Of a DNA stretch of 64,000 bases, positions 8,174 to 16,572 are shown one piece after another. The notes below the pieces were generated by a model. The model was not told the DNA's origin, searched no databases, and saw only the letters and a list, made by a program, of their open reading frames with translations. Position 1 is the stretch's first letter, and the number at the start of each line of letters is the position of its first letter. Source of the stretch: Noviherbaspirillum_A sp047237965 (GTDB lineage Bacteria; Pseudomonadota; Gammaproteobacteria; Burkholderiales; Burkholderiaceae_D). The translations under genes and the position numbers were made by a program. The stretch spans positions 310,001 to 374,000 of the forward strand of contig NZ_JBDFLX010000005.1 in assembly GCF_047237965.1 (NCBI RefSeq). The letters are read 5' to 3'.

Positions 8174-9370
8174 ATGCATGGCCAATCTTTAGCAGCTGAA
8201 CTTTTAGCAAATAGCGAATTTACTAATGCTTATAGTAATTCACAGTTTTGGAAAAGCAAAATTCCTAGAGCGCAAATGCTCAACCTGTTCTCTTGGCAAC
8301 ACCTAAACCATGCATTGGCGACAAACAGAATAACGAATGATCGCCTACGCTTGTCAATAGAAAATGATTACGAACAACCTAACAAACAAGCATTCCGCAA
8401 GGTTCGCGATGCGTTCGGCCGCCCTACTGACTTTCTCTTAATTAATGAGCTTCACCGATTGCTGGCGCAAGGAATTACAGGTGTTCTCGAAGCCGCCAAC
8501 GAACTGTTTCCAGACATCGGCGCTTTTACTGAAGTGATTGGTGCTAGATACTATGCACGCTCCACAGCGAATGCCTATTTCTCATTTGGGTCGAGCTCTG
8601 GATTTGGCCCGCATAACGACGATCATGACGTCATCGTCATGCAGATTGAAGGACGAAAAAGCTGGCGCTTTTTTGGAACAAAAGAGAAGTCAACTATGGC
8701 AACAGTTGACGATATCAAGCAACCGATCGAGGAAAACGTCTCTGAAATACTTATTCTAAACGAAGGAGATGTCCTATTTGTACCAAAAGGGACTTGGCAT
8801 GATGTGGCGGCAATTAACGAGCCTAGCCTCCATTTGACAATTAGCGTTGTTTATCCGACGGTGGCCGACTATGTGCAGTGGTTGCTAGCTCAACACAAAT
8901 ACGAATTACCATACCAGGATATAAAATTAAGCAATGATGTTCTCGACTCTCTAGCCAAGAAATCTGCTGGATTCTTCGCGACCGCAATTAACGCGGAATC
9001 GATAGCGACTTTCTTGGACTCGTACTATGCGCAATACGCTGCATTACGAGTTCAACCTTCATTTCCGCATCTGAATCGACCCCAGGTTGGCGATTTTTTC
9101 AGACGAGTTCCATTCTCAGCGAGGGAAGTGACATTGATCGACGACTCCTCAAAAGAACACGTTATCCTTGCGCTAGGAAAAAAACATACTCTAAACCGGT
9201 GCGAGTTTAAAGTGTTCAGCAACCTCTATCATGACCGGAACGTATCTACAGACGACCTATTAGGCTTAGCAGAGGTTGATATGGGTTGGTCCGATATCAA
9301 CACCGCACTAGAAAAGCTGCTCGACTATGGCCTTATATCGAAATCGATACGAGCATCCACTTTGCAGTGA
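8174..9370 (+). CDS. JmjC/cupin Fe(II)-2-oxoglutarate hydroxylase
   Basis: A 398-residue protein of the cupin-4/JmjC superfamily, the group of the ribosomal oxygenase YcfD/RoxA. The iron triad is visible as H147-x-D149 (GPHNDDHDV) and H209 (VPKGTWHDV), with RKSWRFFG between them as in the family and a C-terminal winged-helix-like region near 325-395. It would hydroxylate a protein or peptide side chain using 2-oxoglutarate and O2. Only 11 bases separate it from the ABC exporter stop, so it is in the same operon as the candidate precursor. That makes a second peptide hydroxylase in the cluster the natural reading, although a housekeeping target cannot be excluded. Confidence 0.75.
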   Translation: MHGQSLAAELLANSEFTNAYSNSQFWKSKIPRAQMLNLFSWQHLNHALATNRITNDRLRLSIENDYEQPNKQAFRKVRDAFGRPTDFLLINELHRLLAQGITGVLEAANELFPDIGAFTEVIGARYYARSTANAYFSFGSSSGFGPHNDDHDVIVMQIEGRKSWRFFGTKEKSTMATVDDIKQPIEENVSEILILNEGDVLFVPKGTWHDVAAINEPSLHLTISVVYPTVADYVQWLLAQHKYELPYQDIKLSNDVLDSLAKKSAGFFATAINAESIATFLDSYYAQYAALRVQPSFPHLNRPQVGDFFRRVPFSAREVTLIDDSSKEHVILALGKKHTLNRCEFKVFSNLYHDRNVSTDDLLGLAEVDMGWSDINTALEKLLDYGLISKSIRASTLQ

Positions 9371-9439
9371 TCGGTCTAAAGATCACATGCAGCCATCGGT
9401 GCCATGTATTGCGGGCTAACTCGCCGCAGTCAATGACGG

Positions 9440-9565
9440 CCATATCGTCTGGACTATACGGGATCAGCTGTGACCGTAGCCCTCAATACCGGGCAGTTGC
9501 AGGCACTGGTCACCGTGCTCCCAGCGAGCACGCTGGCGGCTGATCATGCCATTGCGGTGATTTAA
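9440..9565 (+). pseudogene. Possible 3' remnant of an IS66-type tnpB
   Basis: The frame ending at the TAA at 9563-9565 reads AVTVALNTGQLQALVTVLP and closes with AIAVI, resembling the C-terminal end of IS66-family TnpB (a variable lead, then LTxAQLxALVxGLPW and a final AITVL). The reading is cut off upstream and lacks the rest of the gene. The match is by memory of the family pattern and is weak on its own. It is strengthened by the TnpC-like start 60 bases downstream. Confidence 0.35.
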
Positions 9566-9624
9566 CGCCAGTACGGATAAAGGTTCTGTGCCTACGCGGC
9601 AGTTGTTCTTGCACAGTGCCGCTC

Positions 9625-9708
9625 ATGACTTCTGCACTCGACTTCTCCGTTCTAAACGCCGGCGAACTATGCCAGCTCGCCGCCCGGCCGATTGAAGAGA
9701 TGCGTTAA
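9625..9708 (+). pseudogene. Possible 5' remnant of an IS66-type tnpC
   Basis: A 27-residue frame starting at the ATG at 9625 begins MTSALDFSVLNAGEL and continues CQLAARPIEEMR before a stop, very like the first residues of IS66-family TnpC transposases (MTxALDLxxLxAxELRxLAARLIxEM). The rest of the gene is missing, replaced by the native aldolase operon. With the tnpB-like fragment just upstream it suggests a decayed IS66 element at the right edge of the AT-rich island. Confidence 0.45.
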
Positions 9709-9723
9709 TTCTACAGCGTCGCC

Positions 9724-10530
9724 CTAATAAATCGCCGGCACCCCATCCGCCGCGGCTACCGGCGCGGCGCCGCCAAACTCGGCGCGCAACTCGCGCGCGG
9801 CGACAGCCAGCAGGCGCGCTTCCAGGCCCACCGCAACAAAAGTGCAGCCAAGGTCGAGGTAGCGCCTTGCCAGCGCATTGTCCGACACCAGGGTGCCGGC
9901 CGCCTTGCCGGTGGCGATGATGCGGCGCATGGCGTCCTCGATGGCGGCCTGCACTTCCGGATGGCCCGGATTGCCGCGATGGCCGAGCGAGGCCGACAGG
10001 TCGGCCGGGCCGATGAAGACGCCGTCGATGCCATCGACTGCGCAGATGGCCTCGATGTTGTCCAGCGCGGTGCGGGTCTCGGCCTGCACCAGCAGGCATA
10101 CCTCGTCATTGGCACGCGCCAGATAGTCGGTGCGCAGGCCCCAGCGCGAGGCGCGCGCGGCCGCGGCGCCGACGCCGCGTATGCCCTCTGGCGGATAGCG
10201 CACCGCCGACACCATGTGGGCGGCCTGCTCGGCCGTGTCCACCATCGGGATCAGCAGGGTCTGGGCGCCGATATCAAGCAGCTGCTTGATCAATGCCACG
10301 TCGCCAGTGACTGGGCGCACGATCGGGTGCGAGGGATACGGCGCCACCGCCTGCAGCTGCTGCAGGATGGCGCGCACATCGTTGGGCGCATGCTCGCTAT
10401 CGAGCAGCAGCCAGTCGAAGCCGGTGCTGGCGCACAGCTCGGCGGTGTAGGAATTGGCCAGCGATAGCCAGAGGCCGATCTGCGGGTTCTTGGCGGCCAG
10501 CGCGGCCTTGAAGCGGTTGTCGTAGCTCAT
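9724..10530 (-). CDS. HpcH/HpaI-family class II aldolase
   Basis: A 268-residue enzyme of the HpcH/HpaI family, which cleaves 2-keto-3-deoxy or 4-hydroxy-2-oxo acids into pyruvate and an aldehyde using a divalent metal. Family stretches are GLWLSLANSYTAELCASTGFDWLL at the N-terminus, LLDSEHAPND with the metal-side Glu, QAETRTALDNIEAI, and GVFIGPADLSASLG. Length matches 2-keto-3-deoxyglucarate (GarL) and 4-hydroxy-2-oxoheptanedioate (HpaI) aldolases, and the exact substrate cannot be decided. GGAGACAAC precedes the ATG. It is the last gene of the operon with a UxaA/GarD dehydratase and an aldehyde dehydrogenase, fitting dehydration, aldol cleavage, then aldehyde oxidation of a sugar acid. Confidence 0.88.
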   Translation of the reverse strand: MSYDNRFKAALAAKNPQIGLWLSLANSYTAELCASTGFDWLLLDSEHAPNDVRAILQQLQAVAPYPSHPIVRPVTGDVALIKQLLDIGAQTLLIPMVDTAEQAAHMVSAVRYPPEGIRGVGAAAARASRWGLRTDYLARANDEVCLLVQAETRTALDNIEAICAVDGIDGVFIGPADLSASLGHRGNPGHPEVQAAIEDAMRRIIATGKAAGTLVSDNALARRYLDLGCTFVAVGLEARLLAVAARELRAEFGGAAPVAAADGVPAIY

Positions 10531-10555
10531 GTTGTCTCCGGTTTCTTGGTGTTGT

Positions 10556-12052
10556 TCAGCCGGGCAGGCGGCGCGATAGGCTGCCGTGGCGGATGTATTT
10601 GATGTTCATGTACTCATCCAGGCCATAGCGCGATCCTTCGCGGCCATAACCGGAATCCTTGATGCCGCCGAACGGCGCGATCTCGGTCGACAATGCGCCG
10701 TCGTTGACCGCCACCATGCCGGCCTCGATCGCCTCGGCGACTTCCCAGATGCGGTCGATGTCGCGCGAATAGAAATAGGCGGCCAGGCCGAACGGCGTGG
10801 CATTGGCCATCTCCACCACTTCCGCCTCGGTAGCGAACGGCGTGACCGGCACCACCGGGCCGAAGGTCTCCTCGCACGACATGCGCATCGCGGCGGTCAC
10901 ATCGGCCAGCACCGTGGGGGTGAAGAAGTGGCCGTGGGGCGCTTCGGCGCAGGCATGGCGCTGGCCGCCTACCACCAGCCGCGCACCCTGCGCCAGCGCG
11001 TCCTTCACGTGCTGCTCCACCTTTTCCACCGCGCGGGCATTGATCAGCGGGCCGATCTCGGCCTTGCCACCTGCGGCCGGGCCGATGGCGAGGCTGCCGA
11101 CCTTCTCGGCCAGCTTGCCGATGAAGCGTTCATACACCCCCTGCTGCACATAGACCCGGTTGGGGCAGATGCAGGTCTGGCCGGCATTGCGGAACTTGGC
11201 CACCATCAGGCCGGCCACCGCGGCATCGACATCGGCGTCGTCGAACACGATGAAGGGCGCATTGCCGCCCAGTTCCAGCGACAGCCGCTTCAGCGTGCCG
11301 GCGCTCTCGCGCGCCAGATGCTTGCCGACCGCGGTGGAGCCGGTGAAGGAAATCTTGCGCACCCGGGCATCGGCCAGCCAGACGTCGGCCAGCGGACCGG
11401 CGCGCTCGCGCGAGGTGGTCAGCACATTGATGAGGCCGGCCGGCGCGCCGGCCTGCTGCAGCAGGCGCGCCATCGCCAGCGCGGTCAGCGGGGTGTCTTC
11501 GGCCGGCTTGCAGACCACGGCGCAGCCGGCGGCAATGGCCGGCGCGATCTTGCGCGCCAGCATGGCCATCGGGAAGTTCCAGGGCGTGATGGCGGCCACC
11601 ACGCCGACCGGCTGTTTGATCACCAGCAGCCTGTGATTCTGGCTCTGCTGCGGAATAATGTCTCCATCGGCGCGCTTGGCTTCCTCGGCGAACCATTCGA
11701 TATAGGAAGCGCCGTACGCCACTTCGGTGCGGCTTTCCACCAATGGCTTGCCCTGCTCCAGCGACATCAGCCGTGCCAGGTCTTCCTGGTTGGCCATGAC
11801 CAGCCCATGCCAGCGCCTGAGCAGCGCGGCACGTTCCTTCGCCACCACATGGCGGAACGCGGCAAAGGCCTGCTGCGCAGCATCCACCGCGGCTTGCGCG
11901 TCTTCGGGCGTGCAGTCGGGCACCTCGGCGATCAGCTCGCCGCTGGCGGGATTGGTCACCGCGAGGCGGCGGCCGTCGGCGGCATGGCGCCACTCGCCGT
12001 TGATCAGGCTCTGGCTGCACAGCAGCTCGGGGTTGTCGATGTTCAGGGTCAT
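10556..12052 (-). CDS. NAD(P)-dependent succinate-semialdehyde-type dehydrogenase
   Basis: A 498-residue aldehyde dehydrogenase closest in pattern to GabD-type succinate semialdehyde dehydrogenases. It shows the ITPWNFPMAMLARK cofactor region, FTGSTAVGKHL, the catalytic glutamate in LSLELGGNAPFIV, and catalytic C294 in GQTCICPNRVYV, followed by EETFGPVVPVTPF near the end. In this operon the physiological substrate may be the aldehyde released by the adjacent HpcH/HpaI aldolase, for example tartronate or 2-oxoglutarate semialdehyde, rather than succinate semialdehyde. That is inferred from position. It lies between the aldolase and dehydratase genes with short gaps and the same strand. Confidence 0.88.
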   Translation of the reverse strand: MTLNIDNPELLCSQSLINGEWRHAADGRRLAVTNPASGELIAEVPDCTPEDAQAAVDAAQQAFAAFRHVVAKERAALLRRWHGLVMANQEDLARLMSLEQGKPLVESRTEVAYGASYIEWFAEEAKRADGDIIPQQSQNHRLLVIKQPVGVVAAITPWNFPMAMLARKIAPAIAAGCAVVCKPAEDTPLTALAMARLLQQAGAPAGLINVLTTSRERAGPLADVWLADARVRKISFTGSTAVGKHLARESAGTLKRLSLELGGNAPFIVFDDADVDAAVAGLMVAKFRNAGQTCICPNRVYVQQGVYERFIGKLAEKVGSLAIGPAAGGKAEIGPLINARAVEKVEQHVKDALAQGARLVVGGQRHACAEAPHGHFFTPTVLADVTAAMRMSCEETFGPVVPVTPFATEAEVVEMANATPFGLAAYFYSRDIDRIWEVAEAIEAGMVAVNDGALSTEIAPFGGIKDSGYGREGSRYGLDEYMNIKYIRHGSLSRRLPG

Positions 12053-12131
12053 GGCCTATCGAAAAGGAAAAGGGATGGAACGGCGTCGATCCTAAGCGAT
12101 AGACGCCCGTGGGGCAATGCCGGCATGGCGA

Positions 12132-13694
12132 TTAGCTGACGACGCCCAGATGCCAGGGGATGAATTCATGGTCGCCTAGGCCCAGCAGCTCGCTCTTGGT
12201 CTGTGCGCCCGAGGCGGCGCGCAGGATCTCGTCGAAGATGATCTGGCCCATCTGCTGCATAGTCGCCTCGCCGTCGATCACCAGGCCGCAGTTGATGTCC
12301 ATGTCTTCCTTCAGGCGCTCGTACATCGCGGTATTGCTGGCCAGCTTGATGGTCGGCGCCGGCTTGGAGCCGAACATCGAGCCGCGCCCGGTGGTGAAGC
12401 AGATCAGGTTGGCGCCGCTGGCGATCTGCCCGGTGGCGGCCACCGGGTCATAGCCGGGCGAGTCCATGAACACGAAGCCGGCGCGGTCGATCGGCTCGGC
12501 ATATTCATAGACGCCCTGCAGCGGCGTGGTGCCGCCTTTCATGGCCGAGCCGAGCGACTTCTCGAAGATGTTGGCCAGGCCGCCCTGCTGGTTGCCATGC
12601 CCCACCACGCCGTTGAACTGGGCGTTCTGGCCACGTGTGTATTCCTTCCACCATTCAAGCCTGTCGAGCAGCTTCTGGCCCACTTCCGGCGATACCGCGC
12701 GCCGGGTCAGCATGTTTTCCACGCCGTGGATCTCCGGCGTCTCGGACAGGATGGCGGTGCCGCCATGGCGCACCAGGATGTCCATCGCCGCGCCCAGCGC
12801 CGGATTGGCGGTGATGCCGGAAAAGCCGTCCGAGCCGCCGCATTCCAGGCCCACCTTGATATGGCTGGCCGGCACCTTCTGGCGCTGCACCGCATTGGCG
12901 GCCGGCAGCATCTCCCGGATCATCTGGATGCCAGCCTCGATGGTCTGGCGGGTGCCGCCGATTTCCTGCATCACCATCGTGCGCAGCAGGCCGTCTTCCT
13001 TCAGGCCCTGCGACGCAACCAGGTCGGCCACCTGGTTGCGCTCGCAGCCCAGGCCCACGATCAGCGCGCCGGCCAGGTTGGGATGGCGGACATAGCCGGC
13101 GATGGTACGGCGCAGCACGTCGAAATGGTAGCTGGGCGAGGACATGCCGCAGCCGCTGGTCTGGGCGAACGCGACCACGCCGTCCACGTTGGGATAGTCG
13201 GCCAGGCGCTCCGGCGTGAACCATTCGGCGATCTTCTTGATGGCGGTGGCCGAGCAGTTCACCGACGAGAAGATGCCGATGAAGTTGCGGGTGCCGACTT
13301 GCCCGTCCGGCCGCACGATGCCCATGAAGGTGGCGCGCTGGCTTTCCGGCACATAGTCGACCGGCCGCACATCCAGGCCGAAGCCAGGGTCGCGCTCGTA
13401 TTCGCGCAGCTCGATGTTATGCGAGTGCACATGTTCGCCGGCCTCGATGTCGCGCGCGGCGAAGCCGATGATGGTGTCGTACTTGCGGATGGGCGCGCCC
13501 TTGGCGATCGCATGCGCAGCCACCTTGTGCCCGGCCGGCACCTGCGCCCGCAGCCGCACGGCGGCGCCGTCAATGTTGATCTGCTGGCCCAGCGACAGCT
13601 GGGCCTTGGCGATCAGCACGTTGTCGGTATCGTGCAGCCGGATCAGGCTGCGGGTGTAATGGTTGTCGGTGACGGTATTCATCTGGCTATTCAT
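12132..13694 (-). CDS. Altronate/galactarate dehydratase family enzyme
   Basis: A 520-residue UxaA/GarD-family iron-dependent dehydratase. The N-terminal SAF-like domain (about 15-105) contains PAGHKVAAHAIAKGAPIRKY. The catalytic part has VGTRNFIGIFSSVNCSAT, FAQTSGCGMS, GLGCERNQV, GLECGGSDGFSGITANPALG and the late GYDPVAATGQIASGANLICFTTGRGSMFG. Length is nearer GarD than the shorter UxaA, but the choice between D-altronate and galactarate cannot be made from sequence alone. It removes water from a sugar acid to give a 2-keto-3-deoxy acid for the downstream aldolase. A second in-frame ATG lies four codons in, and neither has a strong ribosome site. Confidence 0.88.
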   Translation of the reverse strand: MNSQMNTVTDNHYTRSLIRLHDTDNVLIAKAQLSLGQQINIDGAAVRLRAQVPAGHKVAAHAIAKGAPIRKYDTIIGFAARDIEAGEHVHSHNIELREYERDPGFGLDVRPVDYVPESQRATFMGIVRPDGQVGTRNFIGIFSSVNCSATAIKKIAEWFTPERLADYPNVDGVVAFAQTSGCGMSSPSYHFDVLRRTIAGYVRHPNLAGALIVGLGCERNQVADLVASQGLKEDGLLRTMVMQEIGGTRQTIEAGIQMIREMLPAANAVQRQKVPASHIKVGLECGGSDGFSGITANPALGAAMDILVRHGGTAILSETPEIHGVENMLTRRAVSPEVGQKLLDRLEWWKEYTRGQNAQFNGVVGHGNQQGGLANIFEKSLGSAMKGGTTPLQGVYEYAEPIDRAGFVFMDSPGYDPVAATGQIASGANLICFTTGRGSMFGSKPAPTIKLASNTAMYERLKEDMDINCGLVIDGEATMQQMGQIIFDEILRAASGAQTKSELLGLGDHEFIPWHLGVVS

Positions 13695-13730
13695 GAGATG
13701 CGGTTAACGGTGTGGATCGCGTGACAATGC

Positions 13731-14735
13731 TCAACCGTTCTTGATCTGTTCCTTCAGATTGAGCTTTTCGATCAGGCGCTTCTCGTGCACATATTGCGAG
13801 AGGACGTACTTGCGGTACTCCTCGGCGTCCTGGTACATCACGGGTGCGTCGATGCGGTCGCACGCCTGCTTGAATTCCGGGCTCAGGATCGCCTTCTTCA
13901 GCGCCGAGCGCAGCTTCTCCGCCACCTGCGGCTCCAGCCCGGCCGGCGCGCCGATGCCATTGGGCGCATCCACCACCAGGTTGTAGCCGGCTTCCTTCAG
14001 CGTCGGCGCCTTGGCAAAGCGCGGCGGACGCTGCTCGCCCCAGGTCGCCAGCAGGCGCAGCTTGCCCTGCTCCACATACGGCGCCCAGGAACTGGAGTCG
14101 GCCAGCGCATCGACCTGGCCGCCCATCAGGTCGGTCAGGGCCGGCGCGCCGCCCTTGTAGGGGATATGGTTCATCTTCGCACCCGCGGCCAGCAGGAACT
14201 CCTCCATGCCGACGTGGGTGGCGCCGGCCACGCCGGCGCTGGCGAAGGTCAGCTTGCCGGGATTGGCCTTGGCGGCGGCCACGAGTTCGGCCAGGGTCTT
14301 GTAGGGCGAGTCGGCGCGCACCACGATGCCGAAGGTCTGGCCCGATGTGCGGGCCAGGTAGGTGAAGTCCTTCAGCGGGTCGAAGGTCACCGTGCCGAGC
14401 TGCGCAAAGCGGGTCACCGAGATCGGGATCTGGCCGATGGTATAGCCGTCCGGCTTGGCCACCGCCAACGCCCGGGCGCCGATCATGCCGGAGGCGCCGG
14501 CGCGGTTCTCAAACACCACCGGCTGGCCCAGGTGGTCCGACAGCACCTTGGCCAGCGCGCGCATGGTCACGTCGGCGGTGCCGCCTGCCGGCCATGGGCA
14601 CAGAAAGGTGATCGGACGGTTCGGATAATCCGACTGCGCCAGTGCCGAGCCCAGCGGCAGCGCGGCGCCGGCCAGGCCTGAAGCCGCGCCCAGCAGCAGT
14701 TGACGGCGTTTGATGTTGATGCGGGGTGTATCCAT
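13731..14735 (-). CDS. Bug/TctC-type periplasmic solute-binding protein
   Basis: A 334-residue tripartite-tricarboxylate-type receptor. The ATG at 14735 begins a twin-arginine-like signal (KRRQLLLGAASGLAGAAL, cleavage near ALAQ), followed by the hallmark YPNRPITFLCPWPAGGTADVT, the ENRAGASGMIG motif and PYKGGAPALTDLMGGQVDA. Bug proteins bind carboxylates in the periplasm and are greatly expanded in Burkholderiales, often without their TctA/TctB permease nearby, as here. Position at the head of the operon suggests it captures the sugar acid or a related substrate. A long upstream frame extension is spurious because it runs through the divergent promoter region. Confidence 0.9.
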   Translation of the reverse strand: MDTPRINIKRRQLLLGAASGLAGAALPLGSALAQSDYPNRPITFLCPWPAGGTADVTMRALAKVLSDHLGQPVVFENRAGASGMIGARALAVAKPDGYTIGQIPISVTRFAQLGTVTFDPLKDFTYLARTSGQTFGIVVRADSPYKTLAELVAAAKANPGKLTFASAGVAGATHVGMEEFLLAAGAKMNHIPYKGGAPALTDLMGGQVDALADSSSWAPYVEQGKLRLLATWGEQRPPRFAKAPTLKEAGYNLVVDAPNGIGAPAGLEPQVAEKLRSALKKAILSPEFKQACDRIDAPVMYQDAEEYRKYVLSQYVHEKRLIEKLNLKEQIKNG

Positions 14736-14787
14736 ATTGGTCTCCTGTAGCGCCCGGGGGCTGGCTGTGATTTTTCCGGCAATCTTT

Positions 14788-14803
14788 ATGTTACCGGTAA
14801 CAT
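14788..14803. promoter_or_regulatory. 16-bp palindromic LacI/GntR-type operator
   Basis: ATGTTACCGGTAACAT is a perfect palindrome with a central CG, the layout of LacI-family operators and the same form as sites bound by the gluconate repressor GntR of E. coli. It sits 52 bases upstream of the Bug gene and 58 bases upstream of the divergent LacI-type regulator at 14862, so one site could control both directions. Confidence 0.75.
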
Positions 14804-14861
14804 ACGGAGCGTATCGTAATCCAAATTTTTTTACATTGCTACAATCGGAGCCAAAATTATT

Positions 14862-15932
14862 TTGGAATTTCCCTTGAATAACAATCCGACTGGCAAAGCG
14901 CCGGCAGCCGAGCCCATGCCGGCAAAGCGGGCGCGCCGCGGCTCGGGCGGTATCACCTTGCGTGAACTGGCGCAGATGGTGGGCGTGACCAAGGTCACGA
15001 TCTCCCGCGCGCTCAACACGCCCGAGCGGGTGTCGCCCGAGACCCTGCAGAAAATCCAGGAAGCGGTAAGGCAGACCGGTTACGTGCCCAACCTGGTGGC
15101 CGGCTCGCTGGCGTCGAACCGCAGCCGGCTGGTGATGGCGCTGGTGCCTTCGCTGGCCGGCTCGGTATTCCAGGAAACCACCGAGGCCATGACCACCGCG
15201 CTGGCGGAGGCCGGCTACCAGCTCCTGATCGGCCAGAGCGGCTATGACAAGGCGCGCGAGGATGCGCTGATCGACGCCGTGATCGGCCGTCGTCCGGCCG
15301 GCATCGTGCTGACCGGCGTGATGCATTCGCCGGTATCGCGCGAGCGGCTGCGCGGCGCCGGCGTGCCGGTGGTCGAGACCTGGGACCTGACCGACACGCC
15401 GGTCGACATGCTGGTCGGCTTCTCGCATGCCGCGGTCGGCCAGGAAGCGGCGCGTTACCTGCATGCGCGCGGCGCCCGCCATGCGGCGGCGATCACGCCC
15501 GGCGACGCCCGCGCGCTGGTGCGCAGCGCCGCCTTCGGCAAGGCCATGCAGGCGCTCTGCAGCCGGCCGGTGCCGGTCTATCCCATGCCCTCCCCGACCC
15601 ACCTCGGCAATGGCCGTGAGGCGCTGGCGCTGCTGCTGCGGGAGCATCCGGAGACGGATGCAGTGTTCTGCGGCGCCGACAGCCTGGCGCTGGGCGCGCT
15701 GATCGAGGCGCGCGCCAGGGGCCTGGCCGTGCCCGGCCAGCTCAAGGTGCTGGGCTATGGCGACCAGAATTTCGCCAGGCATACCGACCCGCCGCTGTCG
15801 ACCATGCGCATCGACGGCACCCAGATCGGCAAGCTGGCCGCGCGCATGCTGGTGGATCGCATCGAGGGGCGCGCGGTGGCGCAGAAGAGCGTGGACGTGG
15901 GTTTCGAGCTGGTGGAGCGGGACAGCACATAG
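14862..15932 (+). CDS. LacI-family transcriptional repressor
   Basis: A 356-residue regulator. The helix-turn-helix is ITLRELAQMVGVTKVTISRA at about 31-50, followed by the hinge region GYVPNLVAGSLASNRSRLV and a periplasmic-binding-like effector domain to the end (FCGADSLALGALIEARARGL, PPLSTMRID). The start is taken as TTG at 14862 with GGAG about 11 bases upstream; an internal ATG at 14916 is the alternative. It is divergent from the dehydratase operon with a perfect palindromic operator between, so it is most likely the local repressor, released by a sugar acid. It resembles the gluconate/idonate group (GntR, IdnR) in operator type. Confidence 0.9.
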   Translation: MEFPLNNNPTGKAPAAEPMPAKRARRGSGGITLRELAQMVGVTKVTISRALNTPERVSPETLQKIQEAVRQTGYVPNLVAGSLASNRSRLVMALVPSLAGSVFQETTEAMTTALAEAGYQLLIGQSGYDKAREDALIDAVIGRRPAGIVLTGVMHSPVSRERLRGAGVPVVETWDLTDTPVDMLVGFSHAAVGQEAARYLHARGARHAAAITPGDARALVRSAAFGKAMQALCSRPVPVYPMPSPTHLGNGREALALLLREHPETDAVFCGADSLALGALIEARARGLAVPGQLKVLGYGDQNFARHTDPPLSTMRIDGTQIGKLAARMLVDRIEGRAVAQKSVDVGFELVERDST

Positions 15933-15950
15933 CGGGCTGCCCAGCCCGGA

Positions 15951-16205
15951 TCACTCAAGGTCCTTGCCATGGCGCTTCCTCCACAGCAGTTCGCCGACGA
16001 ACAGCAGGAACACGATGCCGACGCCAAGCGCGCCGAACCACATCGCCAGGCTGTCGTGGCCGGTGACGATGGCCAGCGCCTGGGCCGACATGGCGGCGCC
16101 AACCACGAAGGCGCCGATGCGCTGCGGCCCCTGCATTGCTTTCAGAAACGAGATGACGGCCAGGAAGATGGACGAAATCAGCCAGAGCAGGTTTTCAGGC
16201 GCCAT
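15951..16205 (-). CDS. Small two/three-helix membrane protein, unknown
   Basis: An 84-residue hydrophobic protein with three probable membrane helices (LLWLISSIFLAVISFL, a central AFVVGAAMSAQALAIV, and FGALGVGIVFLLFVGELLW) and a positively charged end RKRHGKD. No enzymatic motif is visible and I do not recognise a family. It is convergent with the LacI-type regulator and 18 bases from its stop, so it is transcribed separately. It could be a conserved hypothetical of the genus, and the regular hydrophobic pattern argues against chance. Confidence 0.6.
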   Translation of the reverse strand: MAPENLLWLISSIFLAVISFLKAMQGPQRIGAFVVGAAMSAQALAIVTGHDSLAMWFGALGVGIVFLLFVGELLWRKRHGKDLE

Positions 16206-16572
16206 GGATCATTCTTCATTGACAAGGTGCTCCGACCATACCACGCTGGCCCGCCGGCGGGTTGTCTGGCGGCGAAAAAGCCAGGCCGACGAGCTGCACG
16301 GGGACAGCCGGTCTCAGGACCACCCCGCGCAGGCAGAGGAGATTGTGCTTACCCGGCGCTCTGGACACCGTGGCGGGACCATGGCGCCCGTCGGGCCGTT
16401 GCATATCCCATGGAAGCGGCCTAACGCAGGCTTGTTCAGTGCAGCCTTGATTGCGGTTTGGCGGATGGCCTATCATCCGGCTCGATGCCTCCATCGTCAC
16501 GCGCTTATCCGCCGCCCTGCCAGGAAGCAGTGCTTCCAGCCGTCCAATGATGCCAGCCATGAACTGCCTCAG
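16206..16572. other. Intergenic region, nothing recognised
   Basis: 367 bases between the small membrane protein and the leucine-rich-repeat gene. A 114-codon frame on the reverse strand is open but has no family pattern and unconvincing composition. No repeat, hairpin with T-run or RNA was seen. Confidence 0.4.

Noticed and set aside
9286..9543. 85-codon frame after the JmjC gene
   Set aside because: It overlaps the JmjC coding end and lacks a family pattern; another frame in the same stretch matches an IS66-like tnpB tail better.
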